Notes under the pieces: generated by a model | Told to the model about the DNA's origin: nothing | The model's input: the letters and a program-made list of their open reading frames with translations, nothing else | Databases searched by the model: none | Part shown: positions 52,592 through 60,602 of the stretch, piece by piece | Position numbering within the stretch: the first letter of the stretch is position 1 | Layout of the letters: every line of letters starts with the position of its first letter | Assembly (NCBI RefSeq): GCF_005930475.1 | Contig: NZ_SJEW01000003.1 | Coordinates: 106,172-170,171 of the forward strand | Length of the DNA stretch: 64,000 nucleotides | DNA from: Modestobacter altitudinis | GTDB lineage: Bacteria > Actinomycetota > Actinomycetes > Mycobacteriales > Geodermatophilaceae | Direction of reading: 5' to 3' | Translations under genes and position numbers: made by a program

Positions 52592-52624
52592 AGGGCCCGC
52601 CTCCCCACCGGGGAGGCGGGCCCT
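52592..52624 (+). terminator. Strong terminator of the sulfurtransferase-DUF1416 unit
   Basis: AGGGCCCGCCTCCCC (52592-52606) pairs perfectly with GGGGAGGCGGGCCCT (52610-52624), a 15-bp stem with a 3-base loop, five bases after the stop. Confidence 0.9.
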
Positions 52625-52656
52625 GCTGCGTGCCCACCCGCGCGAGGGAGGAGCGG

Positions 52657-53877
52657 GTGCCCCGAGGTGTGCGGGCCGCGGCCCGCCGCCGATGGAGCTG
52701 TGTGGAGAACCTCGCAGCCGGTCCGTCCGCGACCGACGCCGGCCCGGCCGCGGTGTCGCCGGCCGAGCTGGCCCGGGTGCTGGCCCGACCGACCGCCCTG
52801 CACACGGTCTTCCAGCCGATCGTCGACCTGCACCGCGGTGTGATCGCCGGGTACGAGAGCCTGGCGCGGTTCACCGACCCGACCGGCGCGCCGAGCCCGC
52901 ACACCCCTGACCTGTGGTTCGCGGCCGCCGACCGGCACGGCGTCGGGGCCGAGCTCGAGGCCATCGTCGTCGAGCGGTGCCTGGCGCTACGCCACGACCT
53001 GCCGCCGAACTGCTTCCTGACCGTCAACGTCAGCCCGCACCTGCTCACCCACCCGGCCCTGTCCGGCCCACTGCTGGCGGCCGGTGACCTGGCACCCCTG
53101 GTCATCGAGCTGACCGAGCACCAGGACGTCGCCGACCTGCGTCCGCTCGTCGACCTCAAGGACGCCCTGCTGGACCGCGGCGCGCTGGTGGCGCTGGACG
53201 ACGCCGGCTCCGGCTACTCGGGGCTGCAGCAGCTCACCCAGTTCCGCCCGCAGATGATCAAGCTGGACCGGGCGCTGGTGGCCGGCGCCGACACCGACGA
53301 GGTCAAGCTCGCCCTCGCCGAGCTGCTCGGTGAGTTCGGTGGCCGGATCGACGCGTGGTTGCTGGCCGAGGGCGTGGAGACCTGGGCCGAGATGGACGCC
53401 TTCCTGCGGCTGGGGGTGCCGCTGGGCCAGGGGTACCTGCTGGGCCGCCCGGCGCCGCCGTGGTCGAAGCTGGACCCCGCCGTCGCCGACCGGCTGCGGG
53501 TGCGGAGCTCGAAGGCCCGCCTGGTGGAGAACGTCGTCAGCCTGCTGGAGGAGGTCGTGGTGGAGGGCGAGGGCCCGCTGCCCGACGACCGGATCGGGGT
53601 GCGGGTCGACCAGCACCGGCACCCGGTGGCCCTGCTGCTCCCCGCCCGCCGCGCCGACGACCAGCCCGGCCACCGGGTGGCGCCGGTCAGCCTGCGGGTG
53701 CCCGCCTCCGCCGGGGTGGCTGAGGTCGCCCGCCGGGTGGTCGCCCGACCCGAGTCCTGCCGTTTCGACCCGGTGGTCTGCGTGGACCACGTCGGCGCCG
53801 TCGCCGGCATCGTCCGGGTCGAGCGCATCCTCAGCCGGCTCGCCGAGGCGAAGGGCGACCGCGCCACGGCGTCCTGA
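52657..53877 (+). CDS. EAL domain protein, putative c-di-GMP phosphodiesterase
   Basis: This 406-residue protein starts at GTG 52657 after GGGAGGAG. Its EAL domain spans about 35-265. The metal and substrate residues are present: Glu67 in GYESLA (ESL in place of EAL), Asn124 in NVSP, Glu154 in ELTEH, Asp181-Asp182 in DDAGSGYSG, Lys202 in IKLDRAL and Glu238/Glu241 in AEGVET. It should therefore hydrolyse c-di-GMP. The C-terminal 140 residues form a second, unidentified domain, perhaps sensory (QHRHPVALLLPARRADDQPG). There is no GGDEF domain and no membrane segment. A start further upstream at 52630 is possible but would overlap the terminator. Confidence 0.88.
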   Translation: MPRGVRAAARRRWSCVENLAAGPSATDAGPAAVSPAELARVLARPTALHTVFQPIVDLHRGVIAGYESLARFTDPTGAPSPHTPDLWFAAADRHGVGAELEAIVVERCLALRHDLPPNCFLTVNVSPHLLTHPALSGPLLAAGDLAPLVIELTEHQDVADLRPLVDLKDALLDRGALVALDDAGSGYSGLQQLTQFRPQMIKLDRALVAGADTDEVKLALAELLGEFGGRIDAWLLAEGVETWAEMDAFLRLGVPLGQGYLLGRPAPPWSKLDPAVADRLRVRSSKARLVENVVSLLEEVVVEGEGPLPDDRIGVRVDQHRHPVALLLPARRADDQPGHRVAPVSLRVPASAGVAEVARRVVARPESCRFDPVVCVDHVGAVAGIVRVERILSRLAEAKGDRATAS

Positions 53878-54579
53878 TCACGTCCTCCTGACCCCGGCCT
53901 CCAGGCCGACCAGGCCGGCCAGGTCGCGCACCGCGTCGTCGAAGAAGGCGTCGGGGTCGGCGACCGCGCCGGTGAAGTGCCCGAAGAGCTCGAAGCTCAC
54001 GGCGCCGAACAACGAGCTCCAGGCCAGCAGCCCGCGGGCCCGGACGCGGTCGTCGAGGGCCGGGTGGTCGCCGCCGAGCACCGGCGCCACCTCCGCGGTG
54101 ACCAGGCCCGTTGCCGTGCCGTCGGCGGGGGGCAGCAGGCCCGCCCGGGCCGCGTCGCCGAGGACCCCGCCGAGGACTGCGGCCACCCGGGTGGCCGCGC
54201 GCACGGTGTCCCGCGGCGCGGAGTAGCCGGGCACCGGGGAGCCGTAGAGCAGCGCGTACTCATGCGGATGGGCTCGGGCCCACGCTCGGACGGCGCGGCA
54301 GACGGCCAGCCAGCGCTCGCGCGGGGCGGCCGTCGGGTCGTCGGCCCGCTCGGCGGCGGCGCCCAGCGCGTCGTAGCCGTCGATGATCAGCCGGGTCAGC
54401 AGTTCGTCGCGGCTCGGGAAGTAGCGGTACACGGCCGAGGACGCCATGCCGAGCTCGCGGGCGACGGCACGCAGCGAGAGCCCCGCGGCGCCGACGATGG
54501 CCAGCTGGGCCCGGGCCAGCTCGGTGATCTCAGCGGTCAGTTCGGCGCGGGCGCGTTCCCGTGCGGTCGTCGGTGGCAC
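53878..54579 (-). CDS. TetR family transcriptional regulator
   Basis: This 233-residue regulator has the TetR helix-turn-helix at residues 13-60: ITELARAQLAIVGAAGLSLRAVARELGMASSAVYRYFPSRDELLTRLI. The C-terminal domain (VRAWARAHPHEYALLYGSPVPGYSAP) is of the WHG group, often found in regulators of reductases. The GTG at 54579 is divergent from the epimerase-like gene. Three copies of GAGCA-N-TGCTC lie between the two starts and probably bind this protein. Its stop is one base from the stop of the convergent EAL gene. Confidence 0.88.
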   Translation of the reverse strand: MPPTTARERARAELTAEITELARAQLAIVGAAGLSLRAVARELGMASSAVYRYFPSRDELLTRLIIDGYDALGAAAERADDPTAAPRERWLAVCRAVRAWARAHPHEYALLYGSPVPGYSAPRDTVRAATRVAAVLGGVLGDAARAGLLPPADGTATGLVTAEVAPVLGGDHPALDDRVRARGLLAWSSLFGAVSFELFGHFTGAVADPDAFFDDAVRDLAGLVGLEAGVRRT

Positions 54580-54600
54580 CCCGCCACCCTGTCATAGCGA

Positions 54601-54683
54601 GAGCACTGCACGCAAACGCGAGCAGTGCTCTTGACAGTCGATCGTCGGGGGAGCGCGCTCGGCCTCATCCGAGAGCACTGCTC
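54601..54683. promoter_or_regulatory. Three GAGCA-N-TGCTC operators between tetR and epimerase
   Basis: GAGCACTGCAC (54601-54611, one arm imperfect), GAGCAGTGCTC (54620-54630) and GAGCACTGCTC (54673-54683) share one palindromic pattern. A -35-like TTGACA follows the second at 54631-54636. The arrangement covers both divergent promoters, so one TetR dimer family could control both genes. Confidence 0.7.
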
Positions 54684-54705
54684 TCCCGAGCTGGAGGAGC
54701 GCGAC

Positions 54706-55638
54706 ATGGCGCGTCACGTGGTGGTGGGCAAGGGCCCGGTGGGGTCGGCGACGGCGCAGCTGCTGGCCGAGCGCGGGCACGAGGTGCTGGTGCTGTCCCG
54801 CAGCGGTGGGCGGAGCACCGAGCAGGTGCGGCACGCCGCCGTCGACGCGGCGGACTCCGTGGCCCTCGCGGCGGCGATCGGCCGCGCCGACGTCGTCTAC
54901 AACGCGGTCAACCCGCCGGCCTACGACCGGTGGACCCAGGACTGGCCGCCGATCGCCGCCGCGCTGCTCGGGGCTGCGGAGCGCAGCGGTGCCCTCCTGG
55001 TGGTCATGGGCAACCTCTACGTCTACGGCCGGCCCAGTGGTCCGATGACCGCCGACCACCCGTTGGCTGCCACCGACGTCAAGGGCCGGCTCCGCGCCCG
55101 GATGTGGACCGACGCGCTGGCTGCCCGCGCGGCGGGGAGGGTCCGGGTGACCGAGGCCCGGGCGTCGGACTTCGTCGGACCCACGGTGCCGCCAGGGCAG
55201 TCCCACCTCATCCGGCAGCTGCCCACGCTGCGGCGTGGCCGGCGCGCCTGGGTCGTCGGCGACCCGGGCGCCCCGCACAGCTGGTCCTACGTCCCGGACG
55301 TCGCCGCGACGCTGGTCACGCTGGGCACCGACCCGCGCGCCGAGGGGCGGGCCTGGCACGTGCCCACCACCCCGCCCCGGTCGCAGCGCCAGGCGCTCAC
55401 CGACCTGGCGGCGGCCGCCGGTGCGCCGCCGGCCCGGGTGAGCGGCCTACCCTGGCCGGTCCTGCGGGCGATCGGGCTGATCCAGCCCCAGATGCGTGAG
55501 GTCGTGGCGATCCGGCACCAGTGGGACCAGCCGTTCGTCATCGACGGCACCGAGACCACGGAGGTCCTCGGCCTGCAGCCGACCCCCTGGGACGACGTCG
55601 TCCGCGCCACCGTCGGGGCAGCGGCCACCGCGGTCTGA
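54706..55638 (+). CDS. NAD-dependent epimerase/dehydratase family protein
   Basis: This 310-residue protein has an extended-SDR fold. The cofactor loop is VVVGKGPVGSATAQLLAERGHEV (GxGxxG variant GKGPVGS). YNAVNPPAYDRW, MGNLYVYGRPSGPM with the Tyr position, and ARASDFVGPTVPPGQSH follow. It is like the atypical reductases that accompany TetR regulators, and the true substrate is unknown. The ATG at 54706 has GGAGGAG upstream. It is divergent from tetR and shares its operators, so it is probably induced by the compound that releases TetR. Confidence 0.85.
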   Translation: MARHVVVGKGPVGSATAQLLAERGHEVLVLSRSGGRSTEQVRHAAVDAADSVALAAAIGRADVVYNAVNPPAYDRWTQDWPPIAAALLGAAERSGALLVVMGNLYVYGRPSGPMTADHPLAATDVKGRLRARMWTDALAARAAGRVRVTEARASDFVGPTVPPGQSHLIRQLPTLRRGRRAWVVGDPGAPHSWSYVPDVAATLVTLGTDPRAEGRAWHVPTTPPRSQRQALTDLAAAAGAPPARVSGLPWPVLRAIGLIQPQMREVVAIRHQWDQPFVIDGTETTEVLGLQPTPWDDVVRATVGAAATAV

Positions 55639-55659
55639 CGGCGCGGATACCGTGAGGGC

Positions 55660-55785
55660 ATGGGTCTGGTCTCTGCCTGGGTGCTCGTCACCCTCACCAC
55701 GGTCGTCGCGCTGGGGCTCGGCGCCTCGGCGTGGCGGCTCGCGCGCCGCGATGTCGTCCCCGGTCGTCCGGGGCAGGTCCGATGA
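55660..55785 (+). CDS. Small single-pass membrane peptide
   Basis: This 41-residue frame runs from ATG 55660 to TGA 55785. It encodes a hydrophobic helix (SAWVLVTLTTVVALGLGASAW) followed by a basic tail (RLARRDVVPGRPGQVR). The start has GTGAGGG upstream. Its stop overlaps the ATG of the nitrobindin-like gene (ATGA), which supports real translation. Its function is unknown. Confidence 0.6.
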   Translation: MGLVSAWVLVTLTTVVALGLGASAWRLARRDVVPGRPGQVR

Positions 55786-56354
55786 CGGCGCCGGTGCCGC
55801 CGGGGCTGCCCACCGGGCCGGTCGCCGGACCGACCGATCTGCCGGTGGTCGACACGGTCGACGTCCGCGAGGGGCCCGAGGTCGCGCACGAGCTGCTGTC
55901 GGTGCTGCCGCTGCTGGGCGAGTGGCACGGCGAGGGGCAGGCCGCGGGCGCCGAGGGTGACCACCGCTTCGGCCAGTGGGTGCGCTTCGCCCATGACGGC
56001 CGGGGCTTCCTGAGCTACGAGTCGCGCACCTGGCGGCTCTCCGACGACGGCCGGGTGCTCGGCCCCGACCAGCGGGAGTCCGGGTTCCTCCGCCCGCAGG
56101 GCGAGGACGAGGTGCAGCTGCTGGTCAGCTCCCCGGCCGGGCTGGTGGAGATCTACGTCGGCACGGCCCGGACGACGACGAGCTGGGAGCTCGACACCGA
56201 CGTGCTGGCCCGCACTCCCGACCACCCCGACACCAGCCGGGCCAAGCGGCTCTACGGCATCGTCGAGGGGGCGTTGCTCTACGCGATCGACCGGGCTCCC
56301 GGCGACCAGCCGCTCCAGCCCACCATGTCCGCCCGACTCGAGAGGATCCGCTGA
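55782..56354 (+). CDS. FABP/nitrobindin-like heme-binding protein
   Basis: This 190-residue protein has the ten-stranded barrel pattern of the FABP (THAP4/nitrobindin) family: LPLLGEWHGEGQA with the GxWxGxG motif, WVRFAHDGRGFLSYESRTWRL, ESGFLRPQGEDEVQLLVSSPAGLVEIYVG and RLYGIVEGALLYAIDR. Nitrobindins bind ferric heme and isomerise peroxynitrite to nitrate. The N-terminal 30 residues are a Pro/Gly-rich extension. It is coupled to the small membrane peptide before it. Confidence 0.88.
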   Translation: MTAPVPPGLPTGPVAGPTDLPVVDTVDVREGPEVAHELLSVLPLLGEWHGEGQAAGAEGDHRFGQWVRFAHDGRGFLSYESRTWRLSDDGRVLGPDQRESGFLRPQGEDEVQLLVSSPAGLVEIYVGTARTTTSWELDTDVLARTPDHPDTSRAKRLYGIVEGALLYAIDRAPGDQPLQPTMSARLERIR

Positions 56355-56359
56355 CCTCC

Positions 56360-58066
56360 GTGAGCGCTCCCGCACAGCCCCGAACCCCCCGCCAGGTGGC
56401 CGACGCCTACGTCGAGGCCGTCTGCGACCTCGACCCGATCGTCGCCACCTCGCTGGGCACCCGCCCCGGTGACGACCGGCTGCCCGACACCACCCCGGCC
56501 GGCCTCGAGGCCGAGGCCGAGCTGCTCCGCCGCACCCTCGACGGGCTGGAGCGGGTGCTGGCCGCCGACCCCACGCTGGACGACGACCCGGTCGAGCGGC
56601 GTTGCGCCCGGCTGCTGCGCGAGCGGCTCACCGCGGCCCTCGAGCTGCACGAGGCGGGGGAGGACCTGCGGCAGGTCTCCAACCTGTTCTCCCCGGTGCA
56701 CTCGATCCGCCAGGTGTTCTCGATGATGCCCACCGGCTCGGTCGAGGACTGGGCCGTGCTGGGCCGGCGGCTGGCGCGCGTGCCGATCGCCTACCGCGGC
56801 TACACCGAGACGCTGACCGCGGGCGCCGAGCGAGGGCTCCTCGCCGCCCCGCGGCAGGTGCACACCGTCGTCGGTCAGCTGGACGAGTGGCTGGCCGGGC
56901 CGTACTTCGCCGGGGTGGTCGCCGCCGGCCCGGCCGAGCTGCGGACCGAGTTGGACGAGGCGGCGGCTGCCGCCGACGCCGCGGTCGCCGAGGTCCGCGA
57001 CTTCCTGCGCGACGTCTACGGGCCGCAGACGGCGGGGACGCCGGACGCGGTCGGCCGGGACCGGTACGCCCGCTACGCCCGGTCCTGGAACGGCTCGGAC
57101 CTGGGTGCCGGCACCGGGCTGGAGGACGCCTACGCGTGGGGCTGGGGCGAGCACCAGCGGATCCTGGCCGAGCAGCGCACCGAGGCGGAGAAGGTGCTGC
57201 CCGGGGCCACCCCGATGGAGGCGATGCGCTGGCTCAAGGAGCACGGCGAGGCCGTCGAGGGCGTCGAGGCGATCCGGGTGCGGCTGCAGGCGATGATGGA
57301 CGAGGCGATCGAGGCCCTGGACGGCGTGCACTTCGACATCGCCGGGCCGGTCCGCACCGTCGAGGCGATGATCGCCCCGCCCGGCAGCGCGGCGGCGCCG
57401 TACTACACCCGCCCGGCGCAGGACTTCTCCCGCCCGGGCCGCACCTGGCTGCCGACGCTCGGCCAGGACCGCTTCCCGCTGTGGGACCTGGTGTCGACCT
57501 GGTACCACGAGGGCGTCCCGGGCCACCACCTGCAGCTGGCCCAGTGGGCCTACGTCTCGCAGGACCTGTCGTCCTACCAGACCTCGCTCGGCTCGGTGGG
57601 GGCGAACGTCGAGGGCTGGGCGCTCTACGCCGAGCGGCTGATGGACGAGCTGGGCTTCCTGACCGACCCCGGCGCGCGGCTGGGCTACCTGGACGCCCAG
57701 CAGATGCGCGCCGTCCGGGTGGTCGTGGACATCGGGATGCACCTGGAGCTGCCGATCCCCGACGACGCCGAGGGCGCGGTCGCCGAGCACCGCGGGCAGC
57801 CCTGGACGCCGGAGCTGGCCCGGGCCTTCTTCGGCGAGAACTGCGGCCGGGACGCCGCCTTCCTCGACAGCGAGCTGGTCCGCTACCTCGGCATGCCCGG
57901 GCAGGCGATCAGCTACAAGCTGGGGGAGCGGGCCTGGCTGGAGGGCCGGGCGGCGGCGCAGCAGGCGCGGGGCGAGGACTTCGACCTCAAGGCCTGGCAC
58001 ATGGCGGCGCTGTCGCAGGGCAGCCTGGGCCTCGACGACCTGGCCGCGGAGCTCGCTCAGCTGTAG
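56360..58066 (+). CDS. DUF885 family protein, putative metallopeptidase
   Basis: This 568-residue protein starts at GTG 56360, five bases after the nitrobindin stop. It has the DUF885 architecture with the metal motif WYHEGVPGHHLQLAQW near residue 385 (HExxxH). ANVEGWALYAERLMDELGF follows, supplying a second Glu. The family is predicted to be zinc-dependent carboxypeptidases related to the PoxA/gluzincin type. No signal peptide is found, so it is cytoplasmic. Its TAG stop shares its last base with a 22-bp palindrome that marks an intergenic repeat. Confidence 0.88.
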   Translation: MSAPAQPRTPRQVADAYVEAVCDLDPIVATSLGTRPGDDRLPDTTPAGLEAEAELLRRTLDGLERVLAADPTLDDDPVERRCARLLRERLTAALELHEAGEDLRQVSNLFSPVHSIRQVFSMMPTGSVEDWAVLGRRLARVPIAYRGYTETLTAGAERGLLAAPRQVHTVVGQLDEWLAGPYFAGVVAAGPAELRTELDEAAAAADAAVAEVRDFLRDVYGPQTAGTPDAVGRDRYARYARSWNGSDLGAGTGLEDAYAWGWGEHQRILAEQRTEAEKVLPGATPMEAMRWLKEHGEAVEGVEAIRVRLQAMMDEAIEALDGVHFDIAGPVRTVEAMIAPPGSAAAPYYTRPAQDFSRPGRTWLPTLGQDRFPLWDLVSTWYHEGVPGHHLQLAQWAYVSQDLSSYQTSLGSVGANVEGWALYAERLMDELGFLTDPGARLGYLDAQQMRAVRVVVDIGMHLELPIPDDAEGAVAEHRGQPWTPELARAFFGENCGRDAAFLDSELVRYLGMPGQAISYKLGERAWLEGRAAAQQARGEDFDLKAWHMAALSQGSLGLDDLAAELAQL

Positions 58067-58140
58067 GCCATGTTGGCCAACATGGCCGTCCGTGCCGACG
58101 TGACCGTCGGCCGGGAGGGGCCATGTTGGCCAACATGGCC
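58066..58140. repeat. Twin 22-bp perfect palindromes
   Basis: A perfect 22-bp palindrome (GGCCATGTTGG followed by its reverse complement) occurs at 58066-58087 and again at 58119-58140. Between the two lies an inner CGACG-TGAC-CGTCG hairpin. The two copies are identical in all 22 bases. The element starts on the stop codon of DUF885 and ends six bases before the stop of the convergent gene. Confidence 0.85.
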
Positions 58141-58146
58141 CTGCCC

Positions 58147-58869
58147 TCAGGGGGCGTCGGCGGGGGGCGGGTTGACCTGGTCGGCGTCCCAGGTGATCCG
58201 CTGGGTGAACTCGACGGGGGAGGCCTCGAGGTCCGGGCGGGCGAGCACCTCGGCGATGCAGGCGGCGCTGCCGGCGACGTAGCTGCTCACCAGGTCGACG
58301 TCGGTGGCCACGCACCAGGCCCGGTCGGCCGGCCACCACAGGTTCGCGCTCTGCTCGAAGGGCTCGGCGGCCATGTTCGCCGAGGCGAGCCCGATCGGGC
58401 CGTTGATCAGCCAGTACTCGCAGCGCGGCAGGCTGAGCGTCGGGTGGTCGGTGATCACCGCGCCCCCCTCGGCCACGGCGAACCAGCAGACGTCAGGGGT
58501 CGTCGTCCAGCCGGTGAGCACCTGGACCAGGCGCTCGGCGACCGGGGCGGGCAGGTGGCCGCGCGCCGGGGCACCGTGCCAGAGCGGGGACTGGTCGTCG
58601 TTCTCGAAGTACTCCATCGACCCGGTCACCGAGCCCCACTGCATGAGCGGGTGCGGGGTCGTGCCGTTGGCCGCGGCGACGGAGGCCCAGGGGACCTCGA
58701 CGTCGTCGTCCCCGACGTAGCGGACGGCGGGGTGGAACACCCGGGCGACGGCCTCGAAGGACGCCGGGACGAGCGCGGCGACGGTGTCGGGCTTCGCGCT
58801 CTGCGCGGACTCGGCCAACCAGATGCCGGCGGAGGTGTCCAGGGCGACGGAGCGTCCGGCGAACTGCAC
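58147..58869 (-). CDS. Hypothetical protein
   Basis: This 240-residue protein starts at GTG 58869. I do not recognise the family. Visible features are FAGRSVALDTSAGIWLAESAQSAKPDTVAALVPASFEAVARVFHPAV, ARGHLPAPVAERLVQVLTGWTTTPDVCWFAVAEG, and a Trp-rich LWWPADRAWCVATDVDLVSSYVAGSAACIAEVL. It looks soluble and globular, with no signal peptide or membrane segment. Similar proteins seem to be actinobacterial and unannotated. A 13-bp inverted repeat lies 28 bases upstream and palindromes sit at its 3' end. A longer frame to 59061 is Pro/Arg-rich and judged spurious. Confidence 0.7.
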   Translation of the reverse strand: MQFAGRSVALDTSAGIWLAESAQSAKPDTVAALVPASFEAVARVFHPAVRYVGDDDVEVPWASVAAANGTTPHPLMQWGSVTGSMEYFENDDQSPLWHGAPARGHLPAPVAERLVQVLTGWTTTPDVCWFAVAEGGAVITDHPTLSLPRCEYWLINGPIGLASANMAAEPFEQSANLWWPADRAWCVATDVDLVSSYVAGSAACIAEVLARPDLEASPVEFTQRITWDADQVNPPPADAP

Positions 58870-59203
58870 GGCGTCACCACCCCCAGACAACGGACAACCC
58901 CCGGGCTGCTCCGCGGCGCTGTACCCACCGTAGTGGGGAGCTGCACACGGGCCGACTGGACAATGTCGGCAGCCCGGGGGTCGGGTGACTGTCCGGTTCT
59001 CGCTCGCCGCCGTTCGACGGACGGGCGGGATGCCGTCGCTCAGTTGCGGTGGCTCTTCCACAGCGTCTGAACGGGCGGCCCATCTGGACGGCGGCTAGCG
59101 GACAGCCACCTCACGTGTCCTGAGAGTACTCAATTCAGGGACCACCTCCTCTCTCGTGTACCTCGACGGTACGACGCGATCGGGAGGTCGGCAACGCGCT
59201 TTT
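58870..59203. other. Intergenic region with inverted repeats
   Basis: No gene is supported between the hypothetical protein start and the nhaA stop. It holds the 13-bp inverted repeat at 58897-58981 and a GAGTACTC palindrome at 59124-59131 inside CCTGA/TCAGG arms. The DNA near 59120-59160 is relatively A+T-rich. Confidence 0.5.
58897..58981. repeat. 13-bp inverted repeat with inner hairpin
   Basis: ACCCCCGGGCTGC (58897-58909) and GCAGCCCGGGGGT (58969-58981) are perfect inverted arms 59 bases apart. They enclose CCCAC-CGTA-GTGGG (58924-58937). The whole can fold into a long hairpin upstream of the hypothetical gene at 58869, perhaps an operator or a miniature repeat. Confidence 0.6.
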
Positions 59204-60532
59204 TCAGCCCTCAGCGGACGGCCGCTGGTAGACGTCCGGAACGCCGTCGGCGTCGGCGTCCCGGGTCTCCTGCTCGGCGATGAGGCGGTACCGGCGGTCG
59301 CGGATGCGGAGCAGCACCGAGGCCAGCAGGGCAGCGGTGAGCGTGCCCACCAGGACGCCGACCTTGACGTGCTCGTCGCGTACCGAGCCCTCGCCGTAGG
59401 CCAGTGCGCCGATCAGCAGCGAGACGGTGAAGCCGATCCCGGCGAGCATCGCGAGCCCGATCACGTCGGGCCAGCCGAGCGACTCGTCGAGCTGGGCGCG
59501 GGTGAACCGGGACACCAGCCAGGTGGCGGCGGTGATGCCGATCGTCTTGCCGGCCACCAGGCCGACGACGATGCCGATCGCGACCGGGTCCGACAGCGAC
59601 GCGCCGAGACCGGAGAACCCGCCGATCGTGACCCCGGCGGCGAAGAAGGCGAAGACGGGGACGGCGAAGCCGGCGGACAGCGGACGGAGGCGGTGCTCGA
59701 GGTGCTCGGCGAGGCCCGGCCCGGCGTCCGGCCCGCCCGCGGCCTGGCTGCGCACCACCGGCACGGTGAAGGCCAGCAGCACGCCGGCGACGGTGGCGTG
59801 CACCCCCGATTCGTGCATGAGCACCCAGGTGACCACCGCGAGCGGGACGAGCAACCACCAGGAGCGGATCCGCTTCTGCACCAGGACCCCGAAGGCGGCC
59901 AGCGGGAGGAGAGCCAGCAGCAGGGGCGTGACGGCCAGGGACGAGGTGTAGAAGACGGCGATCACGGTGATCGCCAGCAGGTCGTCGACGACGGCGAGGG
60001 TGAGCAGGAAGGTGCGCAGCGCGGTCGGCAGGTGGGTGCTGATCACCGCGAGGACGGCGAGGGCGAAGGCGATGTCGGTCGCGGTGGGGATGGCCCAGCC
60101 GGACAGCGCACCATCGCCCGTCCGCAGGTTGACCAGGGTGAACAGCGCCGCGGGAACGATCATCCCGCCGACCGCGGCCGCCACCGGCAGCACCGCGCGC
60201 CGTGGCTCGCGCAGGTCGCCGGCGACGAACTCCCGCTTGAGCTCGAGCCCGACCACGAAGAAGAAGACGGCCAGCAGGCCGTCGGCCGCCCAGGTGCCCA
60301 GCGTCAGGTCCAGGTGCAGCGGGACCGGCCCGAGGTCGAGGTGGGGGCCGACCTCCAGGTCGCGCAGCGACTCGTAGGCCGCCGACCACGGCGAGTTGGC
60401 CCACACCAGCGCGACCAGCGCGCCGACCATGAGCAGGACCCCGCCGACCGTCTCCCTCCGGAGCACCTCGGCGATGCGTGTCGCCTCGGGGTACGAACCA
60501 CGGCTGAACAGGCGGGCGGGGGAGGAGGTCAC
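59204..60532 (-). CDS. nhaA: Na+/H+ antiporter NhaA
   Basis: This 442-residue antiporter has the NhaA ion site: Asp183-Asp184 in [15 protein letters not shown] (equivalent to E. coli Asp163-Asp164), and Asp153 in [27 protein letters not shown] and [14 protein letters not shown] are other hallmarks. Eleven to twelve membrane segments end near residue 420. It exchanges two protons for one sodium and works in salt and alkaline stress. The cytoplasmic tail after residue 420 contains [11 protein letters not shown], an EF-hand-like or type-3-repeat-like calcium loop, which is unusual. The start is GTG 60532. Confidence 0.95.
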   Translation of the reverse strand: MTSSPARLFSRGSYPEATRIAEVLRRETVGGVLLMVGALVALVWANSPWSAAYESLRDLEVGPHLDLGPVPLHLDLTLGTWAADGLLAVFFFVVGLELKREFVAGDLREPRRAVLPVAAAVGGMIVPAALFTLVNLRTGDGALSGWAIPTATDIAFALAVLAVISTHLPTALRTFLLTLAVVDDLLAITVIAVFYTSSLAVTPLLLALLPLAAFGVLVQKRIRSWWLLVPLAVVTWVLMHESGVHATVAGVLLAFTVPVVRSQAAGGPDAGPGLAEHLEHRLRPLSAGFAVPVFAFFAAGVTIGGFSGLGASLSDPVAIGIVVGLVAGKTIGITAATWLVSRFTRAQLDESLGWPDVIGLAMLAGIGFTVSLLIGALAYGEGSVRDEHVKVGVLVGTLTAALLASVLLRIRDRRYRLIAEQETRDADADGVPDVYQRPSAEG

Positions 60533-60602
60533 GGGGCGGCTCCGGGGTGCGGGGTCGGGTCAGGAGTTGCCGACCAGACTTCCCGGCGCACCGGTCGCCA
60601 CG

